Assembly (NCBI GenBank): GCA_963738345.1 | Contig: CAVTWI010000002.1 | Span: 2,480,001-2,544,000 of the forward strand | DNA: 64,000 nt | From: Bog-159 sp963738345 | GTDB lineage: Bacteria; Acidobacteriota; Terriglobia; Bryobacterales; Bryobacteraceae | Direction of reading: 5' to 3' | In this document: positions 9,171 through 17,443 of the stretch, piece after piece | How positions within the stretch are numbered: position 1 is the first letter of the stretch | Layout of the letters: each line of letters starts with the position of its first letter | Position numbers and translations under genes: made by a program | The notes under the pieces: model-generated | The model's input: only the letters and a program-made list of their open reading frames with translations | What the model was told of the DNA's origin: nothing | Database searches by the model: none

Positions 9171-10430
9171 ATGCGAATCGCAGTTCACGATTTTGCAGGC
9201 CATCCGTTTCAGGTGCAACTAAGCCGTGAATTGGCGGGATGCGGTCACACGGTGCAGCACCTGTATTTGCGTGACCTGCCTGGTCCGAAGGGACGACTTG
9301 AGCAGGGACCTGCGGATCCACCTACATTTTCGTGCCTGCCGGTTTCGCTAGGTGTGCCGTTTGAAAAGTACTCCATGTTCAAACGGCACTTCCTGCACCG
9401 CAGGTATGCGCAGGAACTGGTTAAGAGGATTCACGCTTTCCGTCCGGATGTGTTGCTATCGGCTAACACTCCGATCGATGTGCAACACCACTTACTGGGG
9501 GCGTGCCGCCGGAATGGAACGGCTTTCGTGCATTGGATGCAGGATTTGTATTGTCAAGCTGTGCGTAGCGTCGTCACACAGAAGCTTGGCAGATGTGGCG
9601 CACCACTGGCCCTGTATTATGACCGGTTGGAGCGCCATGTCTGCGAGCGGAGTGACCGGGTGGTTTTCATCACGCCCGACTTTTTAACCTCGGTGGCGAA
9701 GATGGGGTTCCGGCCCGCGCCTAGTCAGGTAATTGAGAATTGGGCTCCTTTAGATGACATGCCCGTGGCGCCGCGCCTGAATCCATGGGCTGCGAGACAC
9801 GGTCTTTCCGGCAACTTGGTCTTCGTCTACTCGGGCACATTGGGAATGAAGCATAAGCCGGAGTTGTTATACCGTCTGGCGGAAGCGCTGACAGACGTGG
9901 AAGACGCCGTGGTGGTGGTGGTTTCCGAAGGGCTGGGACGCAATCATCTCGAAGCGATGCAACAGCGCGCGCGTCTGCCTAACCTGCGCTTGATGGACTT
10001 CCAACCTTATGCAGACGTCGCCTCGGTGTTTGGTGCGGCGGATGTATTACTTGGAATTATCGATAGCGAGGCCGGAGCGTTTGCCGTTCCGTCGAAGGTA
10101 CTGAGCTATCTCTGCGCCGGACGGTCCGTATTGCTGGCGGCTCCCCGCGGCAATTTGGCAGCGCGGACGGTCGCCCGGGCGCAAGCCGGATTAGTCGTTG
10201 AGCCGGAAGACAGCGAGGGTCTGGCCACCGCGGCGCGGCAATTGGCGACTAACGCTGAACTGCGCCGGACGTTCGCCGAGAACGGACGCCGTTACGCGCT
10301 GGCGGCATTCGACATTCGCACGATCAGCCAGCGGTTCGAGCGAGTGCTAGCCGAAGCAGTGGACGCCGCAAGCATTGTCACTGGCGCGCGGGCGTATACG
10401 CCGGCCTACCCGCGCGTAGCAGCGGATTAA
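9171..10430 (+). CDS. WcaI-like GT4 glycosyltransferase
   Basis: This 419-residue GT-B enzyme has a ribosome binding site (GAGGAAA) a few bases before its ATG. The N-terminal domain has HDFAGHPFQVQLSRELAGCG. The donor domain has LVFVYSGTLGMKHKPELLYR near residue 217 and later GAFAVPSKVLSYLCAGRSVL, the segment binding the nucleotide sugar. The pattern resembles colanic-acid glycosyltransferase WcaI and its relatives. It lies between the epimerase and the initiating phosphoglycosyl transferase, so it may use the GDP-sugar made next door; this is inference. Confidence 0.86.
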   Translation: MRIAVHDFAGHPFQVQLSRELAGCGHTVQHLYLRDLPGPKGRLEQGPADPPTFSCLPVSLGVPFEKYSMFKRHFLHRRYAQELVKRIHAFRPDVLLSANTPIDVQHHLLGACRRNGTAFVHWMQDLYCQAVRSVVTQKLGRCGAPLALYYDRLERHVCERSDRVVFITPDFLTSVAKMGFRPAPSQVIENWAPLDDMPVAPRLNPWAARHGLSGNLVFVYSGTLGMKHKPELLYRLAEALTDVEDAVVVVVSEGLGRNHLEAMQQRARLPNLRLMDFQPYADVASVFGAADVLLGIIDSEAGAFAVPSKVLSYLCAGRSVLLAAPRGNLAARTVARAQAGLVVEPEDSEGLATAARQLATNAELRRTFAENGRRYALAAFDIRTISQRFERVLAEAVDAASIVTGARAYTPAYPRVAAD

Positions 10431-10447
10431 ACAAAAGGCATTGCATT

Positions 10448-11941
10448 ATGAGCACCACATCAACCACCCTCGATCAAGCTGCCGGAAGGCGATATTGGTT
10501 CGACCCGGCAACTGCCGCACGTCATTTGGTTTCGCTCCGCTCGCCGCAGTATTCCGCGGCGCTCACGGTAACGGTCCTTGGACTCACCGATTTCGTGGTG
10601 TTGATCTCGCTATTCTTCACTTGTACGTGGCTTTGGTCATTGGTCAGGCCGGGTGTCGATGTAGCTTATTTCCTCTCTTTCTGGCCCTTCTCATTCGTGG
10701 TGCTCGCGGTCTATGTGGCGTCCGGTCTATATCAGGTTGTGGGAATGAATGCGGTCGAGGAATTCCGGCGTTCCGTGGTGGCCACATCGCTGGGCTTCCT
10801 GGTGCTGGGCGGCGTAACGCTTTTGATGCGCGGGGGGACGCACTGGGTGCCGCGTATGATCGTGGTCGCCACATGGCTGTCGGTCTCGGCGCTGTTGCCT
10901 GCAGCGCGGTCGGCAACCAGACATGTCTGCGGCCAACAGAAATGGTTCGGCCGGAGCGTAGTAGTCTTGGGCGCGGGTCACTCCGGCGAATCGGTGATCA
11001 AGGCCCTACAGAAACATCCGGGTTTCGGACTGAAAGCTGTTGCGGTACTGTCCGACGAGCCGGAAGTGCGATCCGAAGTCTCCGGGGTGGCCGTGGTCGG
11101 CGGCTTGGCGCTGGCGCCGGCTTTGGCCGAGGCTGGTTTCCGGTATGGAATTCTAGCCATGCCCAGTCTGTCGCGGGCTAATCTGCTCGAAGTGATCAAG
11201 AAATATGGCCACGCTTTCGACAGACTCCTGCTGATTCCCGACTTACTGGGTATGTCGAGCCTTTGGGTGGAGGCTACAGATCTGGGCGGCATACTCGGCC
11301 TTGAAATCCACAATAATTTGTTGCATATGCCCGCGCGTATTATGAAACGGGCGTTGGATCTGCTCGTAGTGCTGACGTTTAGCCCGTTCCTGATTCCGGC
11401 ATTCTTGCTGATCGGATGCCTGATCAAACTGACCTCGCGCGGCCCCTTGTTCTTCGGCCACAAGAGGATTGGGCAGAACGGCCGGACCTTCAAAGCGTGG
11501 AAGTTTCGCACCATGGTGCACGATGCCGATGTGGTGCTGCGCCGGCACTTGGCAGCCGATCCCGTGCTTGCAGAGGAATGGCGTGTGACCCATAAACTGC
11601 GGAACGATCCTCGCGTGACACCGCTCGGGCGGTTTTTGCGCCGCGCGAGCCTGGATGAGTTGCCTCAGTTGCTCAATGTGCTTTCGGGCGAAATGAGCTT
11701 GGTCGGTCCGCGCCCGATTGTAGCTTTGGAAGTAGAGCGGTACGGTGACGACTATGGGCTTTATTGCCGGGTAAAGCCGGGCATTACCGGGCTTTGGCAG
11801 GTTTCCGGCAGGAACAATACGACCTATCCGGAGCGTGTGGCTTACGATCAATATTACGTGCGTAACTGGTCGGTCTGGTTGGATCTTTACATCCTCAAGA
11901 GCACTGTAAGAACGGTTCTTACAGGGGACGGAGCCTACTGA
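10448..11941 (+). CDS. WbaP-type undecaprenyl-phosphate sugar-1-phosphate transferase
   Basis: This 497-residue polyprenyl phosphoglycosyl transferase starts the lipid-linked repeat unit by moving a sugar phosphate to undecaprenyl phosphate. The N-terminal half has four to five hydrophobic segments (residues about 40-150), then a Rossmann-like CoA-binding-type domain (VVVLGAGHSGESVIKAL near 173). The C-terminal catalytic part has a re-entrant helix (about 300-325), then KAWKFRTMVHDAD, the Asp-Glu pair in LDELPQLLNVLSGEMSLVGP and KPGITGLWQVSGR. The full length and architecture match WbaP rather than the short WecA-independent forms. The donor may be UDP-Gal or UDP-Glc; this is not visible. Confidence 0.93.
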   Translation: MSTTSTTLDQAAGRRYWFDPATAARHLVSLRSPQYSAALTVTVLGLTDFVVLISLFFTCTWLWSLVRPGVDVAYFLSFWPFSFVVLAVYVASGLYQVVGMNAVEEFRRSVVATSLGFLVLGGVTLLMRGGTHWVPRMIVVATWLSVSALLPAARSATRHVCGQQKWFGRSVVVLGAGHSGESVIKALQKHPGFGLKAVAVLSDEPEVRSEVSGVAVVGGLALAPALAEAGFRYGILAMPSLSRANLLEVIKKYGHAFDRLLLIPDLLGMSSLWVEATDLGGILGLEIHNNLLHMPARIMKRALDLLVVLTFSPFLIPAFLLIGCLIKLTSRGPLFFGHKRIGQNGRTFKAWKFRTMVHDADVVLRRHLAADPVLAEEWRVTHKLRNDPRVTPLGRFLRRASLDELPQLLNVLSGEMSLVGPRPIVALEVERYGDDYGLYCRVKPGITGLWQVSGRNNTTYPERVAYDQYYVRNWSVWLDLYILKSTVRTVLTGDGAY

Positions 11942-11942
11942 A

Positions 11943-13136
11943 GTGAGGCGGATCGTGAGCGTCGTGTGTGTGGCGGCGATGCTCGCGTTCGCAGGTTACT
12001 GTTCGGTGCGGTGGGCATGGGCTGACTATCTGGCGCAGTCGAGCGATGTTGGCGTGGTGACGCGGGCGGTCAGGCTTTCGCCGGGTAATGCCGGCTTTCG
12101 CCTGAAACTGGCGCGACTGGTGGATAAGAATGGCGGCGATCCCGCGCCACCGCTGGAGGCGGCTGTCCAACTGAATCCAAGCGATGCGGCGGCGTGGATG
12201 CGTTTGGGTCTGAATGCCGAGATGCATGGAGATTATCATGCAGCGGAATCCGACCTATTAGAAGCCGCGCGCGTAAGCCGGCGCTTCGCACCGCGGTGGG
12301 CGCTGGCTAACTATTACGTTCGGCGGAACGATGCCGATCACGTCTGGCCTTGGGTGCGGCAGGCGCTCGAGATAGGGAATGGCGGGGATTTAGCGCCGGT
12401 TTTCGCGTTGTGCTGGAATACGAGCCATGACGCAGATCTGATTTTGAGCCGTGCTATTCCCGACCGGGTGCCCGCACTGAATGCGTATCTTACCTACCTG
12501 ACTAGTGAAGGCCGGTTCGACGCGGGAGTACCGGTAGCTCACAGATTGTTGCCATTGGCCACGGTCGCTGACAGGCCGGCGCTATTGAGTTGGAACGACG
12601 GGTTGCTGGAGTCACGCAAACTAGCCGGCGCACTGGACGCGTGGAACGCGATGTGTTCCCGCGGGTTGCTTCCTTACTTGCCGCTCGATCCCGAGCGCGG
12701 CGTGTCACTTACGGATGGCGGCTTCGAGAGGGAATCCTGCGGCGCGGGCTTCGACTGGCGTGTGTCGCCGTCACCGGGAGTGAACTGCGGCCGCAGCGCG
12801 CAGGAACGGTACCGTTGGTTCTCTTTCTCCGGTAGCCAATCTGACAGGTGCGAACCGCTGTGGCAATACATGGCGTTGGTTCCGGGCGGGCACTATCGGA
12901 TGCGTTTCCAGTATCGTACGTCCGACATGCCGGCGCAGAGCGGATTGCATTGGGAGGTTCAGACTTCACGGTCCGCATGGTTGTCGAGCCCTGCATGGAA
13001 AGACGAACAGTTCGAATTCACGGCGCCACCCACTGCGCTGGCGCGGCTGGTATTGACGTACCAGAAAATCCCGGGTACTCCGCGACTCGAAGGTTCCTTG
13101 TTGCTAAGCCGTCTTAAGCTGGAGCGCCTGCCATGA
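11943..13136 (+). CDS. TPR-containing envelope protein of EPS cluster
   Basis: The gene starts at a GTG one base after the previous stop. It encodes 397 residues with an N-terminal hydrophobic signal or anchor (about residues 3-25), followed by TPR-like helices around AAAWMRLGLNAEMHGDYHAA (about 82-101). The C-terminal half (about 240-397) is beta-rich and reads like a carbohydrate-binding or jelly-roll domain (for example WSLPS-poor, Trp- and Ser-rich segments around YRWFSFSGSQSD and WEVQTSRSAW). Genes of this layout accompany O-antigen ligases in PEP-CTERM/EPS loci. Its stop overlaps the next start (ATGA). The function is probably assembly of the export complex, but this is inference. Confidence 0.7.
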   Translation: MRRIVSVVCVAAMLAFAGYCSVRWAWADYLAQSSDVGVVTRAVRLSPGNAGFRLKLARLVDKNGGDPAPPLEAAVQLNPSDAAAWMRLGLNAEMHGDYHAAESDLLEAARVSRRFAPRWALANYYVRRNDADHVWPWVRQALEIGNGGDLAPVFALCWNTSHDADLILSRAIPDRVPALNAYLTYLTSEGRFDAGVPVAHRLLPLATVADRPALLSWNDGLLESRKLAGALDAWNAMCSRGLLPYLPLDPERGVSLTDGGFERESCGAGFDWRVSPSPGVNCGRSAQERYRWFSFSGSQSDRCEPLWQYMALVPGGHYRMRFQYRTSDMPAQSGLHWEVQTSRSAWLSSPAWKDEQFEFTAPPTALARLVLTYQKIPGTPRLEGSLLLSRLKLERLP

Positions 13137-14389
13137 CGCGCGCGACGAAGGGACTGGCGCTTCTATTGGCATACGCGGTACTCACGCTCTGGGTTCCGGG
13201 CCGTTGGGCTTGGGGACTTTTCCAGTTAGTCGTATTCGCCTCGGCTGCCGTGTGGACGGTGCGCCGCATACGCCCCGAACTGCCGGTAACGTGGAGTTTA
13301 TGGCTGGCTCCGTTAGGCGTGGCGACGCTTTGGGGAGTGCTGCAACTCGCCACCGGCCTCACTGTTTATCGTTGGGAGACATGGAACGCGACGTTGAACT
13401 GGTTCACCTGGCTGGTGTTGTTCTTTCTGGCTCTGCAAGTTTTTGAAGACGGGGATGCCCGGTGGGCGTTTCTTCGCGGCGCATTCTACTTCGGTTTCGT
13501 GTTGGCAGTGCTGTCCACCATTCAGATGTTTACTTCGGGCGGCAAGATCTTTTGGCTGTTCCCCAGCGGATATAAGGACTTCGTGCTGGGGCCGTTCGTT
13601 TATCACAACGAATACGCGGCGTTCATGGAAATGATTTTGCCCATCGGACTGTGGCTGGCATTACGCGACCGGCGCCGCGCGTTCGGCTATTGGATGATGG
13701 CCGGCATGATCTTCGCCTCGGTCGTGGCGGGGGCGTCGCGGACAGGCACGGTGATTATGTGTCTGGAGACCGCTGCATTCTTATTGCTGGCGTGGAGGCG
13801 CGGCGCCATACCGGGCACGATCGCGGCACGCGGAATGGCGGCACTGGTGCTCTCTGGCGTTCTCTTCTCCGCGGTCGTCGGCTGGGGTCCGCTGTGGCAG
13901 CGATTCATGGACCCGACAGCTTACGGTGGGCGGCGCGAATTCCTGGCGTCGTCGTTGGCGATGGTACGCGACAAACCGTGGACAGGCGCGGGCTTGGGGA
14001 ACTGGCCGCAAGTTTATCCGCAGTATGCCTTGTACGATGACGGCCTGTACGTGACGCATGCGCACAACGATTGGGCAGAGTGGGCCGGAGAGGGTGGCCT
14101 TCCGTTTCTGATAGTGATCGCCTGCCTGGCGGTGATGACTGTTCCCACGGCAGCGCGGTCGTTGTGGGGAATCGGCATCCTGGCGATCTGGCTACATTGC
14201 ACAGTGGAGTATATCTTCCACCAAAGGCCGGGACTGGGCGCCTGCTTCTTCGCTCTACTGGCGGTACTGGCCATGGAAGGCAGAGCTCAAGCGAAACGCC
14301 GTTCAACCGCGCGGCCTGTGCATCTCTCAATGAGATTGCGTGGCCGAGTAGCGGGGCACCGTGGAGTTATGCAAGGCGACGGCTCCTAG
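13133..14389 (+). CDS. O-antigen ligase / Wzy_C family membrane protein
   Basis: This 418-residue polytopic protein has about 10-12 helices. The long loop holds the family motifs GPFVYHNEYAAFMEMILP (near residue 155), a GAGLGNWPQVYPQY stretch (near 285) and THAHNDWAEWAGEGG (near 303). The last of these contains the HxxH-type histidine of the Wzy_C/WaaL family. It should transfer or polymerise undecaprenyl-linked polysaccharide on the periplasmic side. Together with the Wzy-like gene upstream, the operon has two polymerase/ligase-like proteins, one of which may attach the chain to an acceptor. The 3' end overlaps a small gene on the opposite strand by 63 bases. Confidence 0.86.
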   Translation: MTRATKGLALLLAYAVLTLWVPGRWAWGLFQLVVFASAAVWTVRRIRPELPVTWSLWLAPLGVATLWGVLQLATGLTVYRWETWNATLNWFTWLVLFFLALQVFEDGDARWAFLRGAFYFGFVLAVLSTIQMFTSGGKIFWLFPSGYKDFVLGPFVYHNEYAAFMEMILPIGLWLALRDRRRAFGYWMMAGMIFASVVAGASRTGTVIMCLETAAFLLLAWRRGAIPGTIAARGMAALVLSGVLFSAVVGWGPLWQRFMDPTAYGGRREFLASSLAMVRDKPWTGAGLGNWPQVYPQYALYDDGLYVTHAHNDWAEWAGEGGLPFLIVIACLAVMTVPTAARSLWGIGILAIWLHCTVEYIFHQRPGLGACFFALLAVLAMEGRAQAKRRSTARPVHLSMRLRGRVAGHRGVMQGDGS

Positions 14390-14707
14390 CACTCCGGCGC
14401 TGGCGAAGTTAAGAGCGGCGAAGCCGGTAGTAACTTTGCCGTGGGTATGGCGCAGGATAAAACATTGACCGACAACGGCGGCTGACACCATGCCAAACTT
14501 GATTCCAGTCTGGCGCATTCCGAACTGGGAGCGGCCCAAAATCGGGTTGGTTTCGCTCTTTCCCCAAGACGTTGCAGCATCGGCCGTAGCCGCGCTGGTT
14601 AAGGCCGCGACACTCGCGACAAATAGTTTCTTCGCACGATTCTGCACACCTTCGGCAGCCTGCAAACCGGCGCTACATAGTAGTACAATCACAATGCACT
14701 TACGCAT
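14327..14707 (-). CDS. Small secreted/membrane protein of unknown function
   Basis: This gene encodes 126 residues with a clear signal peptide (MRKCIVIVLLCSAGLQAA). The mature part has two hydrophobic stretches (GIKFGMVSAAVVGQCFIL and the AALNFASAGVLGAVALHN end). A purine-rich AAGGAGCGG lies upstream of the ATG. The pattern TNPILG..FG.RQ..IKFG and ...GVLGAVALHN recalls small acidobacterial proteins without assigned function that I have seen near EPS genes; this is a recollection and not a search. It is convergent with the ligase gene, with a 63-base tail overlap, and divergent from the beta-helix gene. Confidence 0.6.
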   Translation of the reverse strand: MRKCIVIVLLCSAGLQAAEGVQNRAKKLFVASVAALTSAATADAATSWGKSETNPILGRSQFGMRQTGIKFGMVSAAVVGQCFILRHTHGKVTTGFAALNFASAGVLGAVALHNSTVPRYSATQSH

Positions 14708-14754
14708 CCCTATTCCGCTCCTTAAATCGGAAGCTTGCGTGGAGTGTATTCAGG

Positions 14755-14782
14755 ACCGGCTACTGTTGGCGCAGCAGCCGGT
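14755..14782. repeat. Inverted repeat in divergent intergenic region
   Basis: ACCGGCT and AGCCGGT form a perfect 7-bp inverted repeat with a 14-base spacer, between the small secreted-protein gene (minus) and the beta-helix gene (plus). It could be an operator or a weak hairpin. No further support. Confidence 0.35.
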
Positions 14783-14841
14783 TCAGCCAACCTATACTCA
14801 CGCTCGCTCTGAAAACTACTTTGACATGCGGCGCAGGGAAA

Positions 14842-14890
14842 TCCTAGGGATACGGAGGGTGGGCCGGTCTAGGCGATTTCCTAGGGGTAC
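14842..14890. repeat. Direct repeat TCCTAGGGRTAC (2 copies)
   Basis: TCCTAGGGATAC (14842-14853) and TCCTAGGGGTAC (14879-14890) match at 11 of 12 positions, 37 bases apart and just upstream of the preferred start of the beta-helix gene. Spacing and position would suit a regulator binding site. If translation began at the earlier in-frame ATG (14826), they would instead be coding. Confidence 0.4.
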
Positions 14891-14912
14891 CAGTTGCCGG
14901 CTGGAACTATAC

Positions 14913-16940
14913 ATGACGCTGAACCTAGTAGTATTTGCGATGGCGGGGACATTGTTTTGCCGGGTCGGATACGCGCAGACGGAGATGAGTCCGCAGCAGT
15001 TTGTACCGGCTGGATACAACATCGCAGATGGGGCGAGTCATCCGCTCTATAGCGTGTTTGGCGCGGCGAGCGACGCAAGCTGTCAGGCGGCACACCAGGC
15101 GTTTTCGTTTGTTCCGGCAACCGTTGCGGGTGGTTGTGATCTGGGCGCGGAACTGGCGTGGGCGGCTATTAGCAAGGCATTGACGAACGATGTTAGTGCA
15201 TCGTGGTATGGAAGGCGGCCCTACAATTCGATCAGCATACCGGCGGGGAAATATCTGATCAACCGAACGATCGTCCTTGCAAATGGCGATGGCGGCCGCA
15301 TTCTTGGGAACGGCATATCGCGGACGATTCTACTGTGGAACGGCGACGGCCAATCGCCGATGTTCCGGTTTGATAGTTGCAGGCATCTGGAGATCTCGAA
15401 CTTTACGGTACAGGTTGCGGACGGCACAGAGTATCTGAAGTATGTCTTGTTTACCGGCGAGATTAGCGGCCCTCAGATCAAGTCCATCAATTCGTCCAAC
15501 CGTTTTCGAAGCATTGTCGTGACTACACAGGATGCTAACCATCCGAACGTCGGCTGGTTCGTTTACAACGGTGTGGGATCATTCTGGGGACAGACTTACA
15601 CAACTTCGAACGGCGAGGGATTCGTGTTCGAAGATTGCGCAGCAGTGGGACTGGCGGAGGACGGCTTCTATTCCGACTCGTTCGATACGGCGGCGACGAC
15701 ATTTATCAATACTCGGTTTTGGGGAGTGAAGGTCGGCGTCAGAGCCAATGCCGGATTCAATTTCTGCTGCGGCTCGGACATCAGCGGCGCGAGGGAAGCG
15801 GCGTTCGTACAGGGGCCGAATGTGAACGCGCCTATCACGATCACCGGCGTGAATATAGAAGACAGCTACGCCCTATTCAAGAATTCGGCGATAGCGACGG
15901 GGATGACTTCGCAGGCGCAGCCAGTGTTGATCGACAATGTGCGGTTCACGTCGAGCGCCTGGATGGGCTATGCCGAAACGGTGACCAGCGATGGCAGCGC
16001 TACGGTGACTCTGGCGGGCGGAAAGGCAACGGGCTGGATCGTAGGCAATCCCATTGCGATTGGCGGCGCCACTTATACAGTGCAGAAGGTGGTCGATGCG
16101 CAGCACGTGATGGTTGACCGGCCGGTTGCGGCAGGACAATCCGAAGCCTCGGTGGCGGGCTTCGATCCGAACGGCGTGATTCAGATTGCGCAGCACGGGC
16201 CGGTGACGCTAAGGAATTCAACGATCGGCGTGGATAACCGGTTCCCGCTGCGGGTGTGGTGGAACAACAATCCGGGATACGGACATACGCCCAGCCTGTT
16301 TCGTATCGAGAATGTCATCTTCCACAGCAGGGGCCCGAAGTTCGCGCATTCCACGGCGTTGGCGGCGCGCGATGCGCTATTCATCGGCGCGTGGCCGGAC
16401 ACGGTAAACAGTTGGATGATGACGGGCGCGGCGGACTCCGGCACTGGGACTAACGTGTCTATGTCGACGCAACCGGTATGGATCAAGCACCGGGTGACTA
16501 AGACTGGCGGTGTATGGCAGATCGACGAGGGGGCAGTGCCGCCGTCTCCGGTGGCGGCGGGAAAGGACAACGCCATCGTGATCACACCGCTGCCGGGCGG
16601 GAGTTACTTGAGCGATGTGACCTTGAAGACAGTGGCGGCGTGCAGTGGGCTAGCGGTCGTGGGTTTAGGCAATAACACGGATGCACGGTATTATGCGGGC
16701 AACCTACGATACGATTTGAGCGCGGCACCGGCGGCGGGAAACCAGCTTGAGGTGGCGCTCGACAAGCGAGGGTCCAGCCGGCTGACAGTGACTCCGAACC
16801 AGGAGAATGCGGTGCAGGAGGACTTCACGGTTTTCGTCAGGTCCGCGGCTGGAGACGTGGCGCAGGCGGCCGATGGGTGCAGTTTCGATATCTATCTGTT
16901 AGTGGGGCGGCGGCCCATGGAGATGCCCAGCGGGCACTAA
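14913..16940 (+). CDS. Secreted right-handed beta-helix (pectate-lyase-like) protein
   Basis: The frame is open from 14490, but the upstream part overlaps the opposite-strand gene and has no signal. The ATG chosen here begins a good signal peptide (MTLNLVVFAMAGTLFCRVGYAQ). The roughly 675-residue protein has a pectate-lyase-3-like start: YNSISIPAGKYLINRTIVL, ILGNGISRTILLWNGDG and then repeated short beta strands with Asn/Ser turns (GFVFEDCAAVGLAEDGFYSD). This is the parallel beta-helix fold of polysaccharide lyases and tail-spike hydrolases. Directly after an EPS operon, it may trim or bind the polysaccharide. Catalytic residues cannot be assigned. An alternative start at 14826 would give a long N-terminus without a normal signal. 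Confidence 0.72.
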   Translation: MTLNLVVFAMAGTLFCRVGYAQTEMSPQQFVPAGYNIADGASHPLYSVFGAASDASCQAAHQAFSFVPATVAGGCDLGAELAWAAISKALTNDVSASWYGRRPYNSISIPAGKYLINRTIVLANGDGGRILGNGISRTILLWNGDGQSPMFRFDSCRHLEISNFTVQVADGTEYLKYVLFTGEISGPQIKSINSSNRFRSIVVTTQDANHPNVGWFVYNGVGSFWGQTYTTSNGEGFVFEDCAAVGLAEDGFYSDSFDTAATTFINTRFWGVKVGVRANAGFNFCCGSDISGAREAAFVQGPNVNAPITITGVNIEDSYALFKNSAIATGMTSQAQPVLIDNVRFTSSAWMGYAETVTSDGSATVTLAGGKATGWIVGNPIAIGGATYTVQKVVDAQHVMVDRPVAAGQSEASVAGFDPNGVIQIAQHGPVTLRNSTIGVDNRFPLRVWWNNNPGYGHTPSLFRIENVIFHSRGPKFAHSTALAARDALFIGAWPDTVNSWMMTGAADSGTGTNVSMSTQPVWIKHRVTKTGGVWQIDEGAVPPSPVAAGKDNAIVITPLPGGSYLSDVTLKTVAACSGLAVVGLGNNTDARYYAGNLRYDLSAAPAAGNQLEVALDKRGSSRLTVTPNQENAVQEDFTVFVRSAAGDVAQAADGCSFDIYLLVGRRPMEMPSGH

Positions 16941-17383
16941 GAACGACGGCGGCCCCAGAGCGGAAAGATATCGAAGACTACGGGATCGGCGGCACGGGTG
17001 CGGAAGTCGGCAATGGATTTGAGGGGCACAAAGCCGGCATGGCCCGAGGGCACAAATGGATCGGCCGCACGGGTCGGCTGCGGCGCGGGCACGGGTTTGG
17101 GCGGCGCCGGCTGGTTTTCGAGGAAGACGCGGACATCCCTCAGTAGCTTGTCTTCGGTATGACGTTGACCGACTTGGCGCACGACGCTGCGCAAGGCGTG
17201 CGACAGCAGGAAAGCCAAGACCGCGGAGCCGAGGATCCAGAGCGAGGCTGTCCGTTGGGGGACGCCGCGAACGAAGATGATGATGACGGCTGCCGCTACG
17301 AAGACGAAAAGCCAAACGGCTTTACGGACGGAGTGACCCGCCTTCCGCAAGCCCTCATCGGCGACTGTCCGCATTCCCCGCAT
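16937..17383 (-). CDS. Small membrane protein, unknown function
   Basis: This 148-residue protein has two transmembrane segments (AVWLFVFVAAAVIIIFVRGV and LWILGSAVLAFLLSHAL). A charged helix follows and then a proline-rich linker (QPAPPKPVPAPQP). The stop overlaps the end of the beta-helix gene by four bases on the other strand. A second ATG lies nine bases inside. I do not recognise the family. Confidence 0.6.
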   Translation of the reverse strand: MRGMRTVADEGLRKAGHSVRKAVWLFVFVAAAVIIIFVRGVPQRTASLWILGSAVLAFLLSHALRSVVRQVGQRHTEDKLLRDVRVFLENQPAPPKPVPAPQPTRAADPFVPSGHAGFVPLKSIADFRTRAADPVVFDIFPLWGRRRS

Positions 17384-17443
17384 ATCGGCATTTTCAGTAC
17401 ATTTTCGAGGTATCGAAGGATATACAAATCGCTATGAAATTGA

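Noticed and set aside
14490..14912. Upstream extension of the beta-helix protein
   Set aside because: It overlaps a better-supported opposite-strand gene with a signal peptide, and has no signal sequence or ribosome binding site of its own.
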